Source of the DNA: Celoporthe dispersa
Lineage: Eukaryota; Ascomycota; Sordariomycetes; Diaporthales; Cryphonectriaceae
Reading direction: 5' to 3'
Length of the DNA stretch: 64,000 bases
NCBI GenBank assembly: GCA_016584495.1
Contig: WAID01000003.1
Coordinates: 6,094,501 to 6,158,500, forward strand
The translations under genes and the position numbers were made by a program. Below the pieces are notes generated by a model. The model did no database searches, was not told the origin of the DNA, and was given only the letters and a program-made list of their open reading frames with translations. Position 1 is the first letter of the stretch; each line of letters opens with the position of its first letter. This document shows positions 34,876-46,169 of the stretch, piece after piece.

Positions 34876-36895
34876 CCAACCAGACCTGGCTCCCAAGACC
34901 AGCAGGACTTGCAAAGCGCCCCCTGCGGTTCAAGGAAATCTCCTGCCACCAACAGGTAAGGGCCAAAATACAAAATGAAAATAAAGCCCACAGCCGACAG
35001 CAGCATGATCATCGGCATTTTTATGCAGACAGAGACTCGACAGGCTCCATCGTCCCAAGCAAACGCACATGCAGAGAGAAGTGGAACTGAGATGAAAAAG
35101 AAAAAATGACAGCTGCAAGGAAAGCAGACGGCACGCGCAGCCCAGGGCGGATAAAAAAGGTGCTGGCATGCGAGAGGACGAGCCAGCGAAACCTGTGTGT
35201 TTTGTTTTCCTGCATGCATAGCAAATCTTCTCCCTCAGGACGATACCGAAATAGAACGGGGCAGAAATGGCGTCTCCAGGTGCAGGTCATCAGCAGCAGC
35301 AGAGATCTTTATGCTGTCAGGAGTGTGGAGAAGTATCAAAAGCTGATGGCCTGTGGCTCATACGATTCGGCTCCGAAATAAGCTGGTAGTCTGCCCACGA
35401 GGCAGGTCGGGCGGGCCGGCAGCTCTCTCGCTCAGGCTACGGAAGACGACGGGACCATGGGCTCATTGCAAGCGTGCTTCGAGTCTGCTTATGGAGAATA
35501 AATACCTAACATACAATTTTTCCCTCCACTTTCCTTCCTTGACTCTTCTTCGCTGGGGACGGACGGCACAAAACAGATTTTCTCTCCCCTGGTGGTCCTC
35601 GCTCCCCTGCGGCGCGGGTCGAGCATTTGCCCGCTCGCTCGCTCGCTCGCTCGCTTTCCCTCGAGGCTTCTCTTAAGGTGGGCATCCCACCTAGTACGTC
35701 CTTCCTCCTCTCTGCTATTTGTAGGACGGCGGGTCATCCGTGGCATTACGTAAAAATTAGCGAAACTCATTATGCCCATCGAAAGAAGAGAGAAAAAGAG
35801 GGGGGAGGGAGGGAAAGGTAGATAGAGATAGGTGCACACGGTCACGAAGGGGCAGTCAGCAGAGGCTGTGGGTTTTTCGAGAAAATCTTGGATCCATTTC
35901 CAATCTAATATAACGACTCCGTCTTCGTCTAAGGTCGTGAACCCCATGGGTTAGGCAGATAGATGACAGCATCCTCCGTAAGCCTTGACACATGGTTTTG
36001 TATCGTGGACTATTAGAAAAGACAATACAAGACAGACCAAAACTGACACCCCTCCTCCCCCCCAAAAAAATAAAGCAAAAAACATTGACGTCTCTCGAGG
36101 GAAACGTATCATCAAACGCCCCGGGGAATTCATATACCCAAATGCAGTAATCTCTCTCCAGCAACCTTCTCTCTCCCCTGGTATCTCGTAAAGGTCTGGC
36201 ACAAAACTCCCCCTCCCCCCCCCTTCCCCTTTCTCACACGCTCCTCTTTCTCCTTCTTCCTCTCTTTGACCCTTCGAGCGAAAATACAAAACCTGAACTC
36301 CAGCGCTGGAAAGAGAAATGAAAGACTTTCCCCAAAAAAAAAAAAAGTCTCGAGATGTAACACCTGAAATGCTAACGTGGGCAGGCAGATCGTCATGACG
36401 TAGGCTGTGAATGACGAAGGCGGATGAATCAATCTTTGTGTAGATAGGAAATGATGGCGTTGGTGTACAGGAGGAACGTCGTCTTCCGAGTCCGGTCGGA
36501 GTTGATGACGTGGGAAGGAGGATGTCTTCTCAGTGTAATGCCGGTGTGTTTGTGTCCGTGGTTGTGTGAGTGAGTGAGACAAGTCAGGAGAGGAGTACAC
36601 ACGTGGGTGGGTATGTGTGTGTTAGCTCTCTCCTGACGGGCGTCAAGCGTCGAGTCTATCCTCGTCGCAGGGCTCTTGAGCCGGTCTTGTCTATTTGTTG
36701 GAAACCCTCATGCGTCGTAAATCGGTTGCATACTAGGGCATTGTTGTGGTGGTGATCATCACAGCTTCTTCTGCTGCCTGGGCCGGGCAACATGATAAGC
36801 GGGTGTATGTCAGGTCGAGCAGGTAGGGTAGGTTTCGTCGAGCGGTGGGGGGTGTGGCCGCGAGACTGATGTGTCAGGGAAGGATACGGGCACGT
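34876..36895. other. Intergenic between convergent elongase and FYVE genes
   Basis: Two 3' flanks. Contains a GCTC tetranucleotide repeat at about 35633-35655 and C- and A-runs around 36055-36070 and 36330-36345. No coding signal beyond the uncorrected elongase frame to 35090. Confidence 0.5.
35633..35655. repeat. (GCTC)n tetranucleotide repeat
   Basis: About six GCTC units in the gene-free stretch between the elongase and FYVE genes. Confidence 0.8.
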
Positions 36896-38197
36896 TTAAA
36901 AGGTGCTCCAGTTCCAGTCGCTTGGCACGCTCAGCGCCACCTCCGGCTGGGTCTTGCCCGGCGTTGTCGGGCTCGCGCCGCCGATGGGACTCGCGGGGAT
37001 GGGGCTGGCCGGCACCGTCCTACTCCCGGCGTGCCGCTGGTGTGGGAGCTGCTGCGATGCCTGGCTGGCGCCCAGGATCGACGCCTGGCTGCCGCTCCGG
37101 CTGCGCCAGGCCTTGAAGTCGCCGTAGCAGTGCTGGCAGCAGCGGCTCATCTGGCCGCGCGGGTTGTAGTTGGCGCTCTCGTCGAGGGGCACCTCGCGGC
37201 TCGAGTGCACGTCGCAGAAGATGTTACCGCAACGCCGGCAGTGGTGCCGTCGCACAAAATAGTTGAAGTATTTCTTGCAGGTTGGGTCGTCACAGACCTC
37301 GCACTCCTGGTCGGCCTGGAAAGGGGACGGAAATACTGTTAGCTTTGTGTGTTGCTCCTTTTCTCCCTCCTGCCTGCATAGTCTTGTCTCTCGCCACAGA
37401 AAAGAAAAAAAAAAAAGGGCAGGCGACCAGGCTGCTACAGTCGAGGTGACGCCACTTTGGGGGGGGGGGCGTCCTGAGACATTGCTGTGCAGTGTCGGGA
37501 CCGGGAAACCCCTTTTCTTGTGTCGGCGGCTGCGTTTGTGTCTGTGCTCGCTCGTGTGCGCTACCTGTGTCGCGAACCATCGCATCGCTGCACGTACCTT
37601 CCAGTGTCGCCGCGTGGGCTGCCCGTTGACCTTTGGGTAGTTTGAGAGGTCCCAGTCCCATTCCACGACCTTGGCGCTGTCCCTCCTCGACAGCCTGCTC
37701 AGGCTCAGGATCCCCGACAGGCTGGTGAAGCTGCCGCTGGAGCGCACCACCCGATCGTCATCGTCGGCCTCGTCGAGACCCGGTGAGGTCTTGGCCGGGG
37801 TTGCGCTCGATGGGTACTCGTTGGGCCGCAGCACGGCGGGGACGTAGAGTGGTCGGACCTGGCGGCCATGGTAGTTCTTTGGTGAGACGGGGGAGGTATT
37901 GCTCCCGGAGGTGCTGAGAGGCGAGATGTCAGAGGAGTTGCTGTTGAACGGGGGCGACTGTCGCTGCTGCTGCTGCTGCGGCTGCTGCGGTATCTGTGAG
38001 TGCTGTTGAAACTGTTGAAACTGGTGCTGCTGCTGCTGCTGCTGCTGCTGTCGTTGCTGCAACTGGCCCTGTGACTGTTGTGGCATGTGGTAGGAGAAGG
38101 ATCTCTGGTGGCCTGTCGGCTGGTGTTGATGTGGGTGATGGAACCAGGACGACTGCTGGTCCGGCAGCCTGGGCATGACAAGATCCGCCATTGCCAT
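36896..38197 (-). CDS. FYVE-type zinc finger protein with polyglutamine N-terminus
   Basis: Exons 38197-37598 and 37315-36896 join in phase 0 (339 aa). Residues ~20-80 are Gln-rich (runs of 8 and 5 Gln) with His; then Ser/Pro-rich segments, then SLSGILSLSRLSRRDS and VVEWDWDLSNYPK. Residues ~202-270 form the finger: CEVCDDPTC, RRHHCRRCGNIFC, then SRCCQHCYGDF. The RRHHCR box is the phosphatidylinositol 3-phosphate site of FYVE domains, so an endosome or vacuole membrane role is likely, but the usual N-terminal WxxD is not visible. The 282 nt intron (GTACGT donor, TTTCCAG acceptor) is a multiple of three and has no stop codon, so retention would add 94 residues. The finger resembles the variant FYVE of fungal Pib2-like proteins; orthology is not settled. 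Confidence 0.8.
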   Translation of the reverse strand: MAMADLVMPRLPDQQSSWFHHPHQHQPTGHQRSFSYHMPQQSQGQLQQRQQQQQQQQHQFQQFQQHSQIPQQPQQQQQRQSPPFNSNSSDISPLSTSGSNTSPVSPKNYHGRQVRPLYVPAVLRPNEYPSSATPAKTSPGLDEADDDDRVVRSSGSFTSLSGILSLSRLSRRDSAKVVEWDWDLSNYPKVNGQPTRRHWKVRAAMRWFATQVAHTSEHRHKRSRRHKKRGFPVPTLHSNVSGRPPPQSGVTSTVAAWSPALFFFSFLWRETRLCRQEGEKEQHTKLTVFPSPFQADQECEVCDDPTCKKYFNYFVRRHHCRRCGNIFCDVHSSREVPLDESANYNPRGQMSRCCQHCYGDFKAWRSRSGSQASILGASQASQQLPHQRHAGSRTVPASPIPASPIGGASPTTPGKTQPEVALSVPSDWNWSTF

Positions 38198-38811
38198 ATT
38201 CGTGCGCCTAGGCCCCAGTCGTTGATGCAGAGGTAGTGGTTTGAGGGGAGGATGGAGGCGTGGTCTTGTGGTTCGAAAGAGGAAAAGAGGCGTGGGAGGA
38301 GAGAAACAGTTGGACGTGGGCAGTGGGGGTCCGCAGCGTCTCCCTCGGCGGTGTGTGTGTAAGTCGCACGCGACCGTCCAGTAATGTCCTGACGGGGACG
38401 GAGGTGATGATAAGGGTAAGAATAGATGTGATTAGGTCGATAGTCGACCTATGTTGACCTCTCTTGTTACTCTCGTTGGCCCTCTTGTCCTTTGTCTGCC
38501 TGGAATGTCTCTTCTTGACGTGTGGCACGTTATGTCAGACGTGGCAAGAATATCTCTTGACCGTACACATGCTGAAGAGGGAGGGATGAGATAGAGGAGG
38601 GTGGGAATAAATGGGATATCGGGCTCGGATCCCAATCTGGGGACGGCTGGCTTTTGGGTGTGTGTGGAATCGGTTGCAGAGAGAGAGAGAGACAGACAGA
38701 CAGGGAAAGAGAGAGGGGCCGGGTAGTGGCGGGTCTGACCGAAGACGGACTACTATGGTACGTACTATGTACCCTGTAGTATCCTCCTCTCCACACAGAC
38801 CACGCAGAGGC

Positions 38812-38831
38812 TCTCTCTCTCTCTCTCTCTG
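38812..38831. repeat. (CT)n microsatellite
   Basis: Uninterrupted CT units within a longer pyrimidine-rich segment upstream of the FYVE gene. Confidence 0.8.
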
Positions 38832-41800
38832 TCTCTGTCCCTCACCTCTGCTCTGGGTTCTTTGCCGCTCTGACGAAAGATCTGACAGCGATCCAGAGTC
38901 ATCTAGGTTCACGCTAGAGCGTTCAAGAATGGGAGCTTGACAAGCGCCTGAGCTCGATGGCCCCGTCTTCCACCCGGTGCTCTCTAGTCTGGCTGGGTTT
39001 GTTGAAAACGTCGCCGGGAAGGGTCCAGGAGTAGAAGCCCCGGTGACGACAGGTGGTGTGTTGAGTCAGTCTGCCGGGCGCACAGTGGTAGATCAGTAGT
39101 AGATCGTCCTGGTGGTTGGGCAGTTGTTTGTGTGTGTGTGTTCGTTCGTTCGTTCTCGGCGATGCAGGTTAGCTGGGCAGGTCCGTCCTGCTGGTTCCAG
39201 TGGATAAGTCTGTTCCCTCGTGTTCATCCTGGGCCGAAAGCAGTTTCTGTCATATCTCACTTGTAATGTAGACGGCGTCAACCTCGGCCACACAACTATT
39301 CCTCTGCATATACATAGTACAACAAGAACAAGTCGAGGTCGCATCCAGGAGTGCGGTGTGTGGAGCCCACCAATGTTTCTGGCCGCTGTGGCTGGCCTCT
39401 CTCCCTCTCTCTCTCTCTCTTCCTCTGATAGTTCAAGACCCCGGAGGCGGTGAAAAGATAAAAACGTAGATCTGCCATGGTGTATTTCCTTACCAAGACG
39501 TCGCCTCTAGCTGCAGGCACTTGACCAGTTGCCGAAAATAGTCCGCAGAACCGCAAGCTGTACTGCCTGTATGGACCATACATAGCAGTATGCTTCTCAA
39601 ACAGAAACTCGAACATTGCTAGGGGATCCATGCACGTCAGCAAACACCGCCGGCCCATGGCCGGGCATGCCGCCAGACCGCACGCTGTCCCATGCGTTTG
39701 TCTGTAGCGGCCAACGAGCATTAACCCAGCTGCCGGCGACGTTTTCAATGCTTCTGCAGGGAAGCCTCACAGGAGACGACACGATGTTCCCACGCCGAGG
39801 ATCATCCCATAACAGGGCGTCCGTCGAGAGCAGCATCCCGCATTCCCGCAGCAGCCTGTCCTGTCCTATCAGGGCTCGGCTGATGTCACCTCGCTTGGCG
39901 GTCGGCCTTGACGAACTCTCAGGGTCTCTCTCTCTTTTTTCTCTTTCTCCTCTCGTCCTTGAATCATGCGGAGACGAGCTGTCGGAAGGCGCGGAAATGG
40001 CAGCCGCAAGAAATCTGACTTCTGGGTCGTCAGGATGTGCCAGCAAATCCCACTGACCAATGCCCGTGAGCCTGCCAGCCATATGCACACTATCTGCACA
40101 TCCTAAAGTAGAGGGAGCAGCGCCTTTCCCTCTCCTGGTGGTCCCTATCTGTCTTCTGCTGTGCGTCGGCCCGTATTACGTTGGCCTGGCTGCATGCGCC
40201 CACTTTGGCAAATGGACTCGATGCAGACTCCCGTGTCAAGAAAAGGCAAAAAAGACCAAAAAAAGAAAAAAAAAAAAAAAAAGAGGCGAACATTGGCCAC
40301 CTCGCGTCTCGCTACCCGATGTCTCCTCGGGTGCCCGCAGGCTCGTGGTCGATCAGGATCCTGAAGCTCCACGGAATATGTCATGACGAGGGAGGGGCAG
40401 AAGAGGTCCAGGGGCCATCGTTAGCAGTAGTGATGGGCATGCTGTACGCCAAGATGGGCCACACTGGCCCTGTCGGTCGGCAAACCTGGCTGTCGCGTGC
40501 AACACACTGCGATATAGAGAGAGAGTGTGTGAGAGAGACAGAGAGCAACCGACCGACCCGCCCCGGCGGGTTCATGCTCAGCCTTGCTGCGTGTTGGGTC
40601 CCCTGGCTGGTCCTGCCCATCAAGATCAATTCCACCAATCTACCCCTACTCTGATCTTCCTACGCGCCCAGAGTAGCAGAGGAGGAGGAGGGGGGAGGGG
40701 GAGGCACCAGACCTGCGAGCTCGACCAGGACCCCCAAGAGGGAGGGCCTCCCCACCAGACGGCGGCTTAATTTCTCCATGTCGGCGGAATGCCGATGCTG
40801 GGGCGACCGTGGGCTCCGCGTGGTCATCAACCGCGCTGGCGTCGCATCTAATAGTGGCAGTGGTGCGGTTGCCACTCCAGGGTCCGGCCGAGGGTGCGGC
40901 GTCTTTCCAAGATATTCTGTTACGTACGGACCCGCTCTGTCGGGGCCTGCAGAAGATGAGACGCCGCCCTGCGACTGTTCTCGACTCCCTGCCGCCCTCA
41001 ACATTTTGTTCGATATTGCCGCCGCTTGCGCGGGAAAACAAGGCTGGGGCTCGACGACGACGACGAGGAGGAGGAGGGGGGCGGGGAGGCGGGGGAGGCA
41101 CGGCGATCATGTTCGTCGTGTTTGCGTTGCGTGCATTGCATTGCACATCATGCTGCGAGCTTGATTGTGTTCTGCGTCCGACCCTGTGCCCGCATGAAGA
41201 GCTGAGATCCAGTCGTCCGGGCTGCACCTGGCTCCGACGAGACCCCTCGGACCAGACCCCCCCTCCCCTGTGGCCTCGAGATAGGCTTGGCGGGGCCTCT
41301 AGGGCAGTCTGCGTCGACTTATCTCTCGACATTCCATTCTGCCTGCTGTGATTGGCTGCAGGCCGATCAGATCCCTCCCTAAGCAGACAAGTCATGTCAT
41401 TTTCCGGCCGGGGGGCCCCATGCAGCGAGATCGATCCCATCTGGAACCACACGTGCCAATTTCTCAATTGACTTTCTCGTACGTATGTACTATGCACGCC
41501 GTGGTATTCTGGCGCTGAGGACGGTTTGCTTGCCTGTACATGTAGCAGGCCGGCCGCAAACACCAGGCTGCGCAACACCGGCTGCCCTGCTTCGGGACAA
41601 GACCAGCCCGGCAATCAGACTACCTGCACACCAGGTATCTTTTTTTATTTTATTTTACCACTCATGCCTCACCGCTTGACGCCCAGAGGTTGATCTTCAG
41701 GTCGCCACCAGAAGAAAAGTCCTGACTCGCCTGATGTTGCGGGCGGAGAGGGGCAGCGAGAGAAGACGTTTTCGGGACGAGACTCAAAAGCCTCACCTTT

Positions 41801-42218
41801 GCATAGAACGTACATTAGTAGTATGCAGTAGCATATATTTTTATTTTTATTTTTCAAATTTTTTTTCTTGGTCCTTCACTTCTCGCTTTTGGCTCCTTCA
41901 GGGTCTTGCACGATCCCTGCATCCTCGAGGTGGTCTCGATGGAACATCCCTGTCACCTCAGGTATTCTTATCGCTGGGACGTGACTGGCTGGCCTCGGGC
42001 ATGTCCGAGCTTTGCCATCTCCCCCAGAGGGCGAACCGACCAACAAGGGCAATCCGGAACGTCATCCACAATTTCTCTCTCCCTCTCTCTGTCTCTCTGT
42101 TTCTCTGTTCCTTCAAACCTCCTGAAGGCCGGCGGCCGACTGCCGAGGCGTGGCCGTTGGCAAATGGGCACGCGTATGCTTGCCTTTTCAAGGATAGCAC
42201 GGAGCCCTGCCGGGCCCT

Positions 42219-42242
42219 ATTATTATTATTATTATTATTATT
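42219..42242. repeat. (TTA)n trinucleotide repeat
   Basis: About eight TTA units in the gene-poor region between the FYVE and cnxABC genes. Confidence 0.9.
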
Positions 42243-42822
42243 TGGCCTTCCAGGCCTCCTTCCTGCGAGCCCAGATGGAACGGAGCCGCAGTTTCGACCC
42301 CGTTCAACTAGTTTGAGGTTCACGTTTTCCGATGGAACGTTTGCTTTTTTTTCTTTCGTCTGTTCTTTTTTTGTTGATCCCCATCTCGTGTTGGTCGGAT
42401 CCGAGGCGGCTGATTGTTCTCCCTCCCTCCGCAAGGGGTCATCGAGGCTGCGCGAATTTCCACAGCCAGAGAGGACCGCCCGCTAGCGACGAGCGACGTT
42501 GCAGGGCCCTCTCCTAGCCTACAGCCTCGTTGACAGGACTCCGCTGCGGTATTTGATGAAGGATGGTGGTGAGGCCCTCGTGAGGCTGCACCCTGTCGTG
42601 CTGCTGCTGCGGGGGGGGGCTTCTTTGCCCCTCCTCACTGCTTCCCCAGCTGACGACTTGACAACTGCGGCATGGGCCTTTGCGCCAACGTGACCACGGA
42701 ATTGACCCGAGGCTATCACCGCGGTAATTCCAGTTCAGGGTCTTCCTGTCGGCCCGGGACACCGGAGATGCATTTTCGAATAGTCTGAGGGCCGCGGAGA
42801 ATTTACAGATTCCATCCTTCTC

Positions 42823-42842
42823 CTCTCTCTCTCTCTCTCTCT
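42823..42842. repeat. (CT)n microsatellite in a long pyrimidine tract
   Basis: CT units at the start of a pyrimidine-dominated stretch of about 85 bases (42811-42898). Confidence 0.8.
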
Positions 42843-43715
42843 TCTTCTTCTCTCTTTTCTCCTTCTCTTCTTTGTCTCTGTCCCTCCTCTCTCTCCCCGG
42901 CTGCCCGCTCGCCCGCAGATTGAAAAATCTCGCCGAGGAAGAGGGTCTGCGCAGAGCTGCGAGGTTTGATTTGCTTACAGGTCTTTCCGCCTGGGTGAGC
43001 CGAAGAGGGAAGCTCGGTGTGACGGCCGAACTCTAGGAAATTAAAGCGACCTGGATACTTGTTCCACGACATGAGAGACAAACAGAAAAACGAGGTCGAT
43101 CATATGCTAGTGCGCTATGCTCACGGCCAGACACGAAGAAAAAGAGAGAGGGAGAGGGAGAAGATCTCCCCCCCCGGCCGTCATCTTTCCAGGTGCCCTG
43201 GCGGCGACAGCCGACCGACGTCCATGGCGAGTTGAGGATTCACAATTGAGGCATCGGGGGTTAGTTGTATTACTCTTCACCGACAAAGAGTCACCCCGTC
43301 CTACCTGGGTGGCGCGGCCTCTAAGCGTCAGCTGGTGTGCACACCGCCCGTCATATAGCCGCAATTTATTATTATGTGCTCTGATGTTCGTGTGCGTGGC
43401 TGCGGAAGAACCAGGGTATGTAAAGGCTGCGCGGTTGCCTTGAAACATTGGTACAACACACGTAGCCTTGAGTGATCGACCTCAGCTGTGTGCCTAGGAC
43501 GCACGGTCGTCGTATGGACGCCTTGTCATATCTGCTGGCTCATTGTATACGTACATACATGGTCGAAGGTAGACCTGCATCCCTCATGCTTCGGAGGAAC
43601 GTGGTCACCACTGCGTAGGGACATCTCGACCAAAGAAGGCCCGGGCAGGAATGGTGTGCCGTATGTAGGCAAGCAGGGCTGCTGCTGTTGTCCCGCGCTG
43701 CTGGATATCGAACCT

Positions 43716-46169
43716 CTACTCCGTCCTCATCCCCTCCACCCACCGGCCGCTCTTACCGCCCTCCTTCAGCACAACCCGCAGCCCGTCGATGCGCATACCC
43801 TTGTCCACCGCCTTGCACATGTCATACACCGTCAGCGCCGCCGCAGACGCCGCGGTGAGCGCCTCCATCTCGACGCCCGTCTTCCCGTCGCACGTCACCG
43901 TGGCAGACACGTCGACCCTATCCCCGTCCCCGTCCCCGTCCCCCACCGGCTCTAGCTCCACGCGCACGTGCGACAGCATAATCGGGTGGCACAGCGGCAC
44001 GAGATCGGGCGTCCTCTTGGCCGCCATGATGCCGGCCACCCGCGCCACGCCGAGGACGTCGCCCTTGGCGTGACCGTCCTCGTGTATCAGCCGGAGGCTG
44101 GTCGGGTTGGAGAAGCGGACGCTGCAGACCGCCTGCGCCGTGCGCGTCGTGGGTTGCTTGTGCGCGATAGAGACCATGTGCGCCTCGCCCTTGGGGCCGA
44201 CGTGGGTGAGCCTAGGCTTGGGCTCCGGGTCGAGCGCCGGTGCCGAGGTATTGCTGCCGGGCCGCTGCGATGGGGACGGTGTGGGTGCGGGCTTGTCGTC
44301 TTTCTTGGCCTTGGACAGCACGCGAGCGCTGGTGGAAAGAAGACGGGCTTGGAGGGCAGGTGGGTCTGCGGGTGGCAGCAGGTGGCGAGGGATTGATGTC
44401 GACGTGGGTAGCAAGGCACGGTGTGATTTTGGTGGGTAGATCCGGCTGTGAAGATGAGAATATTCCTGTGCCGGCCACACAGGCGGTGGCGGCGGCGGCG
44501 GCACCACCGTCAATGTGGGGTCTACATACCCAACAGCTTAGCCAAAGGTAATCAGTATGGAGTAGTGCCCTCCTCGAAATATAAACAATCTGCCCACATC
44601 AAGACTGGCCCTGCTCCTCTCCTCAAGTGAACTGACCAGCCCACATATGCCAAGCCCAAGCCCAAGCCCAAGCCCAAGCCCAAGCCCAAGCCAAACCTGA
44701 TCCTAAACTCCAAAGCAAACGCGGGTATCATGTCTCGATGCCGTACCTCGATTGATAAAGGACAGAGTTGGTTACCCACCTATCAATATCATGGGTCTGT
44801 TCTTCATGTGCTTCAGCTCGCCCATGCCGGCATGCCTGGCCTTCTTACGCTTCACCGCTGCGCCGATGACGCTGAGCAGTTGCTCTGAGTTGGGCGCGAT
44901 CATCACCTGCCCCTGATCTTTATCGCCTCGCGAGGGTAAGGAAGGCAGCTGTTGGTCCATGGCAAGCTTCTTCAGTCTGAGGAAAGCCTCGTCATCGATC
45001 GGCTGTCCGCCATTTACCTGCCTCACTATATCTCTTAGTGACACCTCAGCATTCCCAAAAAGGCACACCTTCAGGTTGCCATCGCTAGTGATGCGTAATC
45101 GGTTGCATGAGCTGCAGAAGTTGTGTGTCATGCTCGTCACAAAGCCAAGGCGACCGGTGAAGCCAGGTATGTGCCACGTCTTGCTCGTGTCGTTCCGATG
45201 ATCCTCAACCTTGCGTAGTGTTGGGTGGCGCTGGCGGATGGCATCCAGCATCTCACCATAGCTAAACATCTTGCCCTGGCTCCACTTGTTTCCGTCGAAC
45301 GGCATGTACTCGATGAAGCGGACCTCGACGTCGCTGTCGCGCGTCAGGTCTACAAAATCGAGCAGCTCCCGGTCATTGACGCCCCGCATGACGACACAGT
45401 TGATCTTGAACTTGACGCCCGCGCCCGCCCGGTTCAGCTCGTGTATGCGGGTGATACTCTTCTGCACGGCATCGAAGCCCCTGCGCCTCGTCATGATCTG
45501 AAATTGCCACGGGTCCAACGTGTCCAGGCTAATATTCACGCCGGTCAGCCCCGCCTCGACCATCGGCTCCAGCTTGCGATGCAGGGCGACGCCGTTGGTG
45601 GTGATACACAGCTCGCGCAGGCCGTGGGTGCGGAGTTCGCCGAGCTGCTGTATCAGCGGCAGGATGTCAGGACGCACGGTAGGCTCGCCCCCTGTGAGCC
45701 TGATCTTGCTGACGCCCTGGGACACAAAGGTCGAGGCCAGGAGGAGGATCTCAGGGGTGGTGAGGAGAGAGGAGGGGGCGGAGAGGGGGACACCCTCCTC
45801 GGGCATGCAGTAGACGCAGCGGAGGTTACACCGCTCGGTCAGGGAGATGCGCAGGTAGGTATGGTGCCTGTGGAAGGTGTCTGTGAGGAAGTCGGACAAG
45901 GGCTTTGCATCCTGCAGAGCAAGTTGACGAGGGCTGGGGCCGGGATGCGGCGATCTTGGTGGCGAGGGCTCCCGGAGGTCCGGGTTCCAGTGGTGACAAT
46001 ATCTCGTATCGGCATCCTGCAAGCCAGGTTGAGACGTCGCGGAGATTCCCCGGGATGGTGTGCGGCGGGTGACTGCATGGGCTAGGCCCCAAGAACCGGG
46101 TGAGGAACGGCGAGGCAGCCGCTGACCAGCGTGTGCCCAACGCCCAACAGCTCGCATTGGTGTGTACAT
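43716..46169 (-). CDS. cnxABC: Molybdenum cofactor precursor enzyme, MoaA-MoaC fusion (MOCS1 / CnxABC / NIT-7)
   Basis: Makes cyclic pyranopterin monophosphate from GTP, the first step of molybdenum cofactor synthesis. Exon 1, 46169-44776, is MoaA: an Arg-rich mitochondrial presequence, radical SAM cluster CNLRCVYC (C-x3-C-x2-C) at ~115, LTGGEPTVRPD, and the C-terminal Fe-S site HNFCSSCNRLR with a third Cys in KVCLFG. Exon 2, 44445-43716, is MoaC: KGEAHMVSI, GDVLGVARVAGIMAAKRTPDLVPLCHP, GVEMEALTAASAAALTVYDMCKA, and GKSGRW at the end. The 330 nt intron joins in phase 2 (GG/GTAACC to CACAG/CC), total 707 aa. If the intron is retained, MoaA ends ...ILIGG-stop at 44772. An ATG at 46157 is the alternative start. 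In Aspergillus (cnxABC) and Neurospora (nit-7) both activities come from one locus, as here. The protein would supply nitrate reductase and xanthine dehydrogenase. Confidence 0.92.
44651..44692 (-). repeat. Hexanucleotide (GGGCTT)n repeat in the cnxABC intron
   Basis: Seven near-perfect 6 bp units (CAAGCC on the plus strand). On the transcribed sense strand this gives six GGG tracts separated by CTT, a pattern able to form an RNA G-quadruplex. It lies 84 bases after the 5' splice site of the intron that separates the MoaA and MoaC exons. Confidence 0.9.

Larger units (their letters stand above)
38198..43715. other. 5.5 kb gene-poor region
   Basis: The largest gap in the window. It contains many CT, GA and T tracts, a TTA trinucleotide repeat, GTAC-rich short motifs at 38749-38772 and 41478-41494, and overlapping short frames on both strands. 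The longest, on the minus strand at 40646-41614, has no domain and is low complexity (Pro and Arg runs). Nothing can be called as a gene from the sequence alone. Confidence 0.5.

Noticed and set aside
33972..35219. 415-residue minus-strand frame opposite the elongase
   Set aside because: It is the mirror of GC-rich codons of a well-supported gene; no domain and no splice logic.
36896..38197. FYVE gene as one uninterrupted 433-residue exon
   Set aside because: The middle 94 residues have poor composition and are flanked by good GT and AG splice sites; the joined form gives a natural finger context. Retention is kept as a finding.
40646..41614. 322-residue minus-strand frame in the gene-poor block
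   Set aside because: Low-complexity Pro/Arg content, no domain, no start context or neighbouring exons; could be re-examined with RNA-seq.
43716..44445. MoaC as a separate gene
   Set aside because: The exon has no convincing ATG at its 5' end, and the phase-2 splice from MoaA fits exactly; fungal cnxABC/nit-7 are fusions.
44651..44692. Telomere-like repeat
   Set aside because: The unit is GGGCTT, not TTAGGG, it is short, and it lies inside an intron.
45225..46085. 286-residue plus-strand frame opposite MoaA
   Set aside because: Antisense shadow of the MoaA exon, whose motifs are unmistakable.
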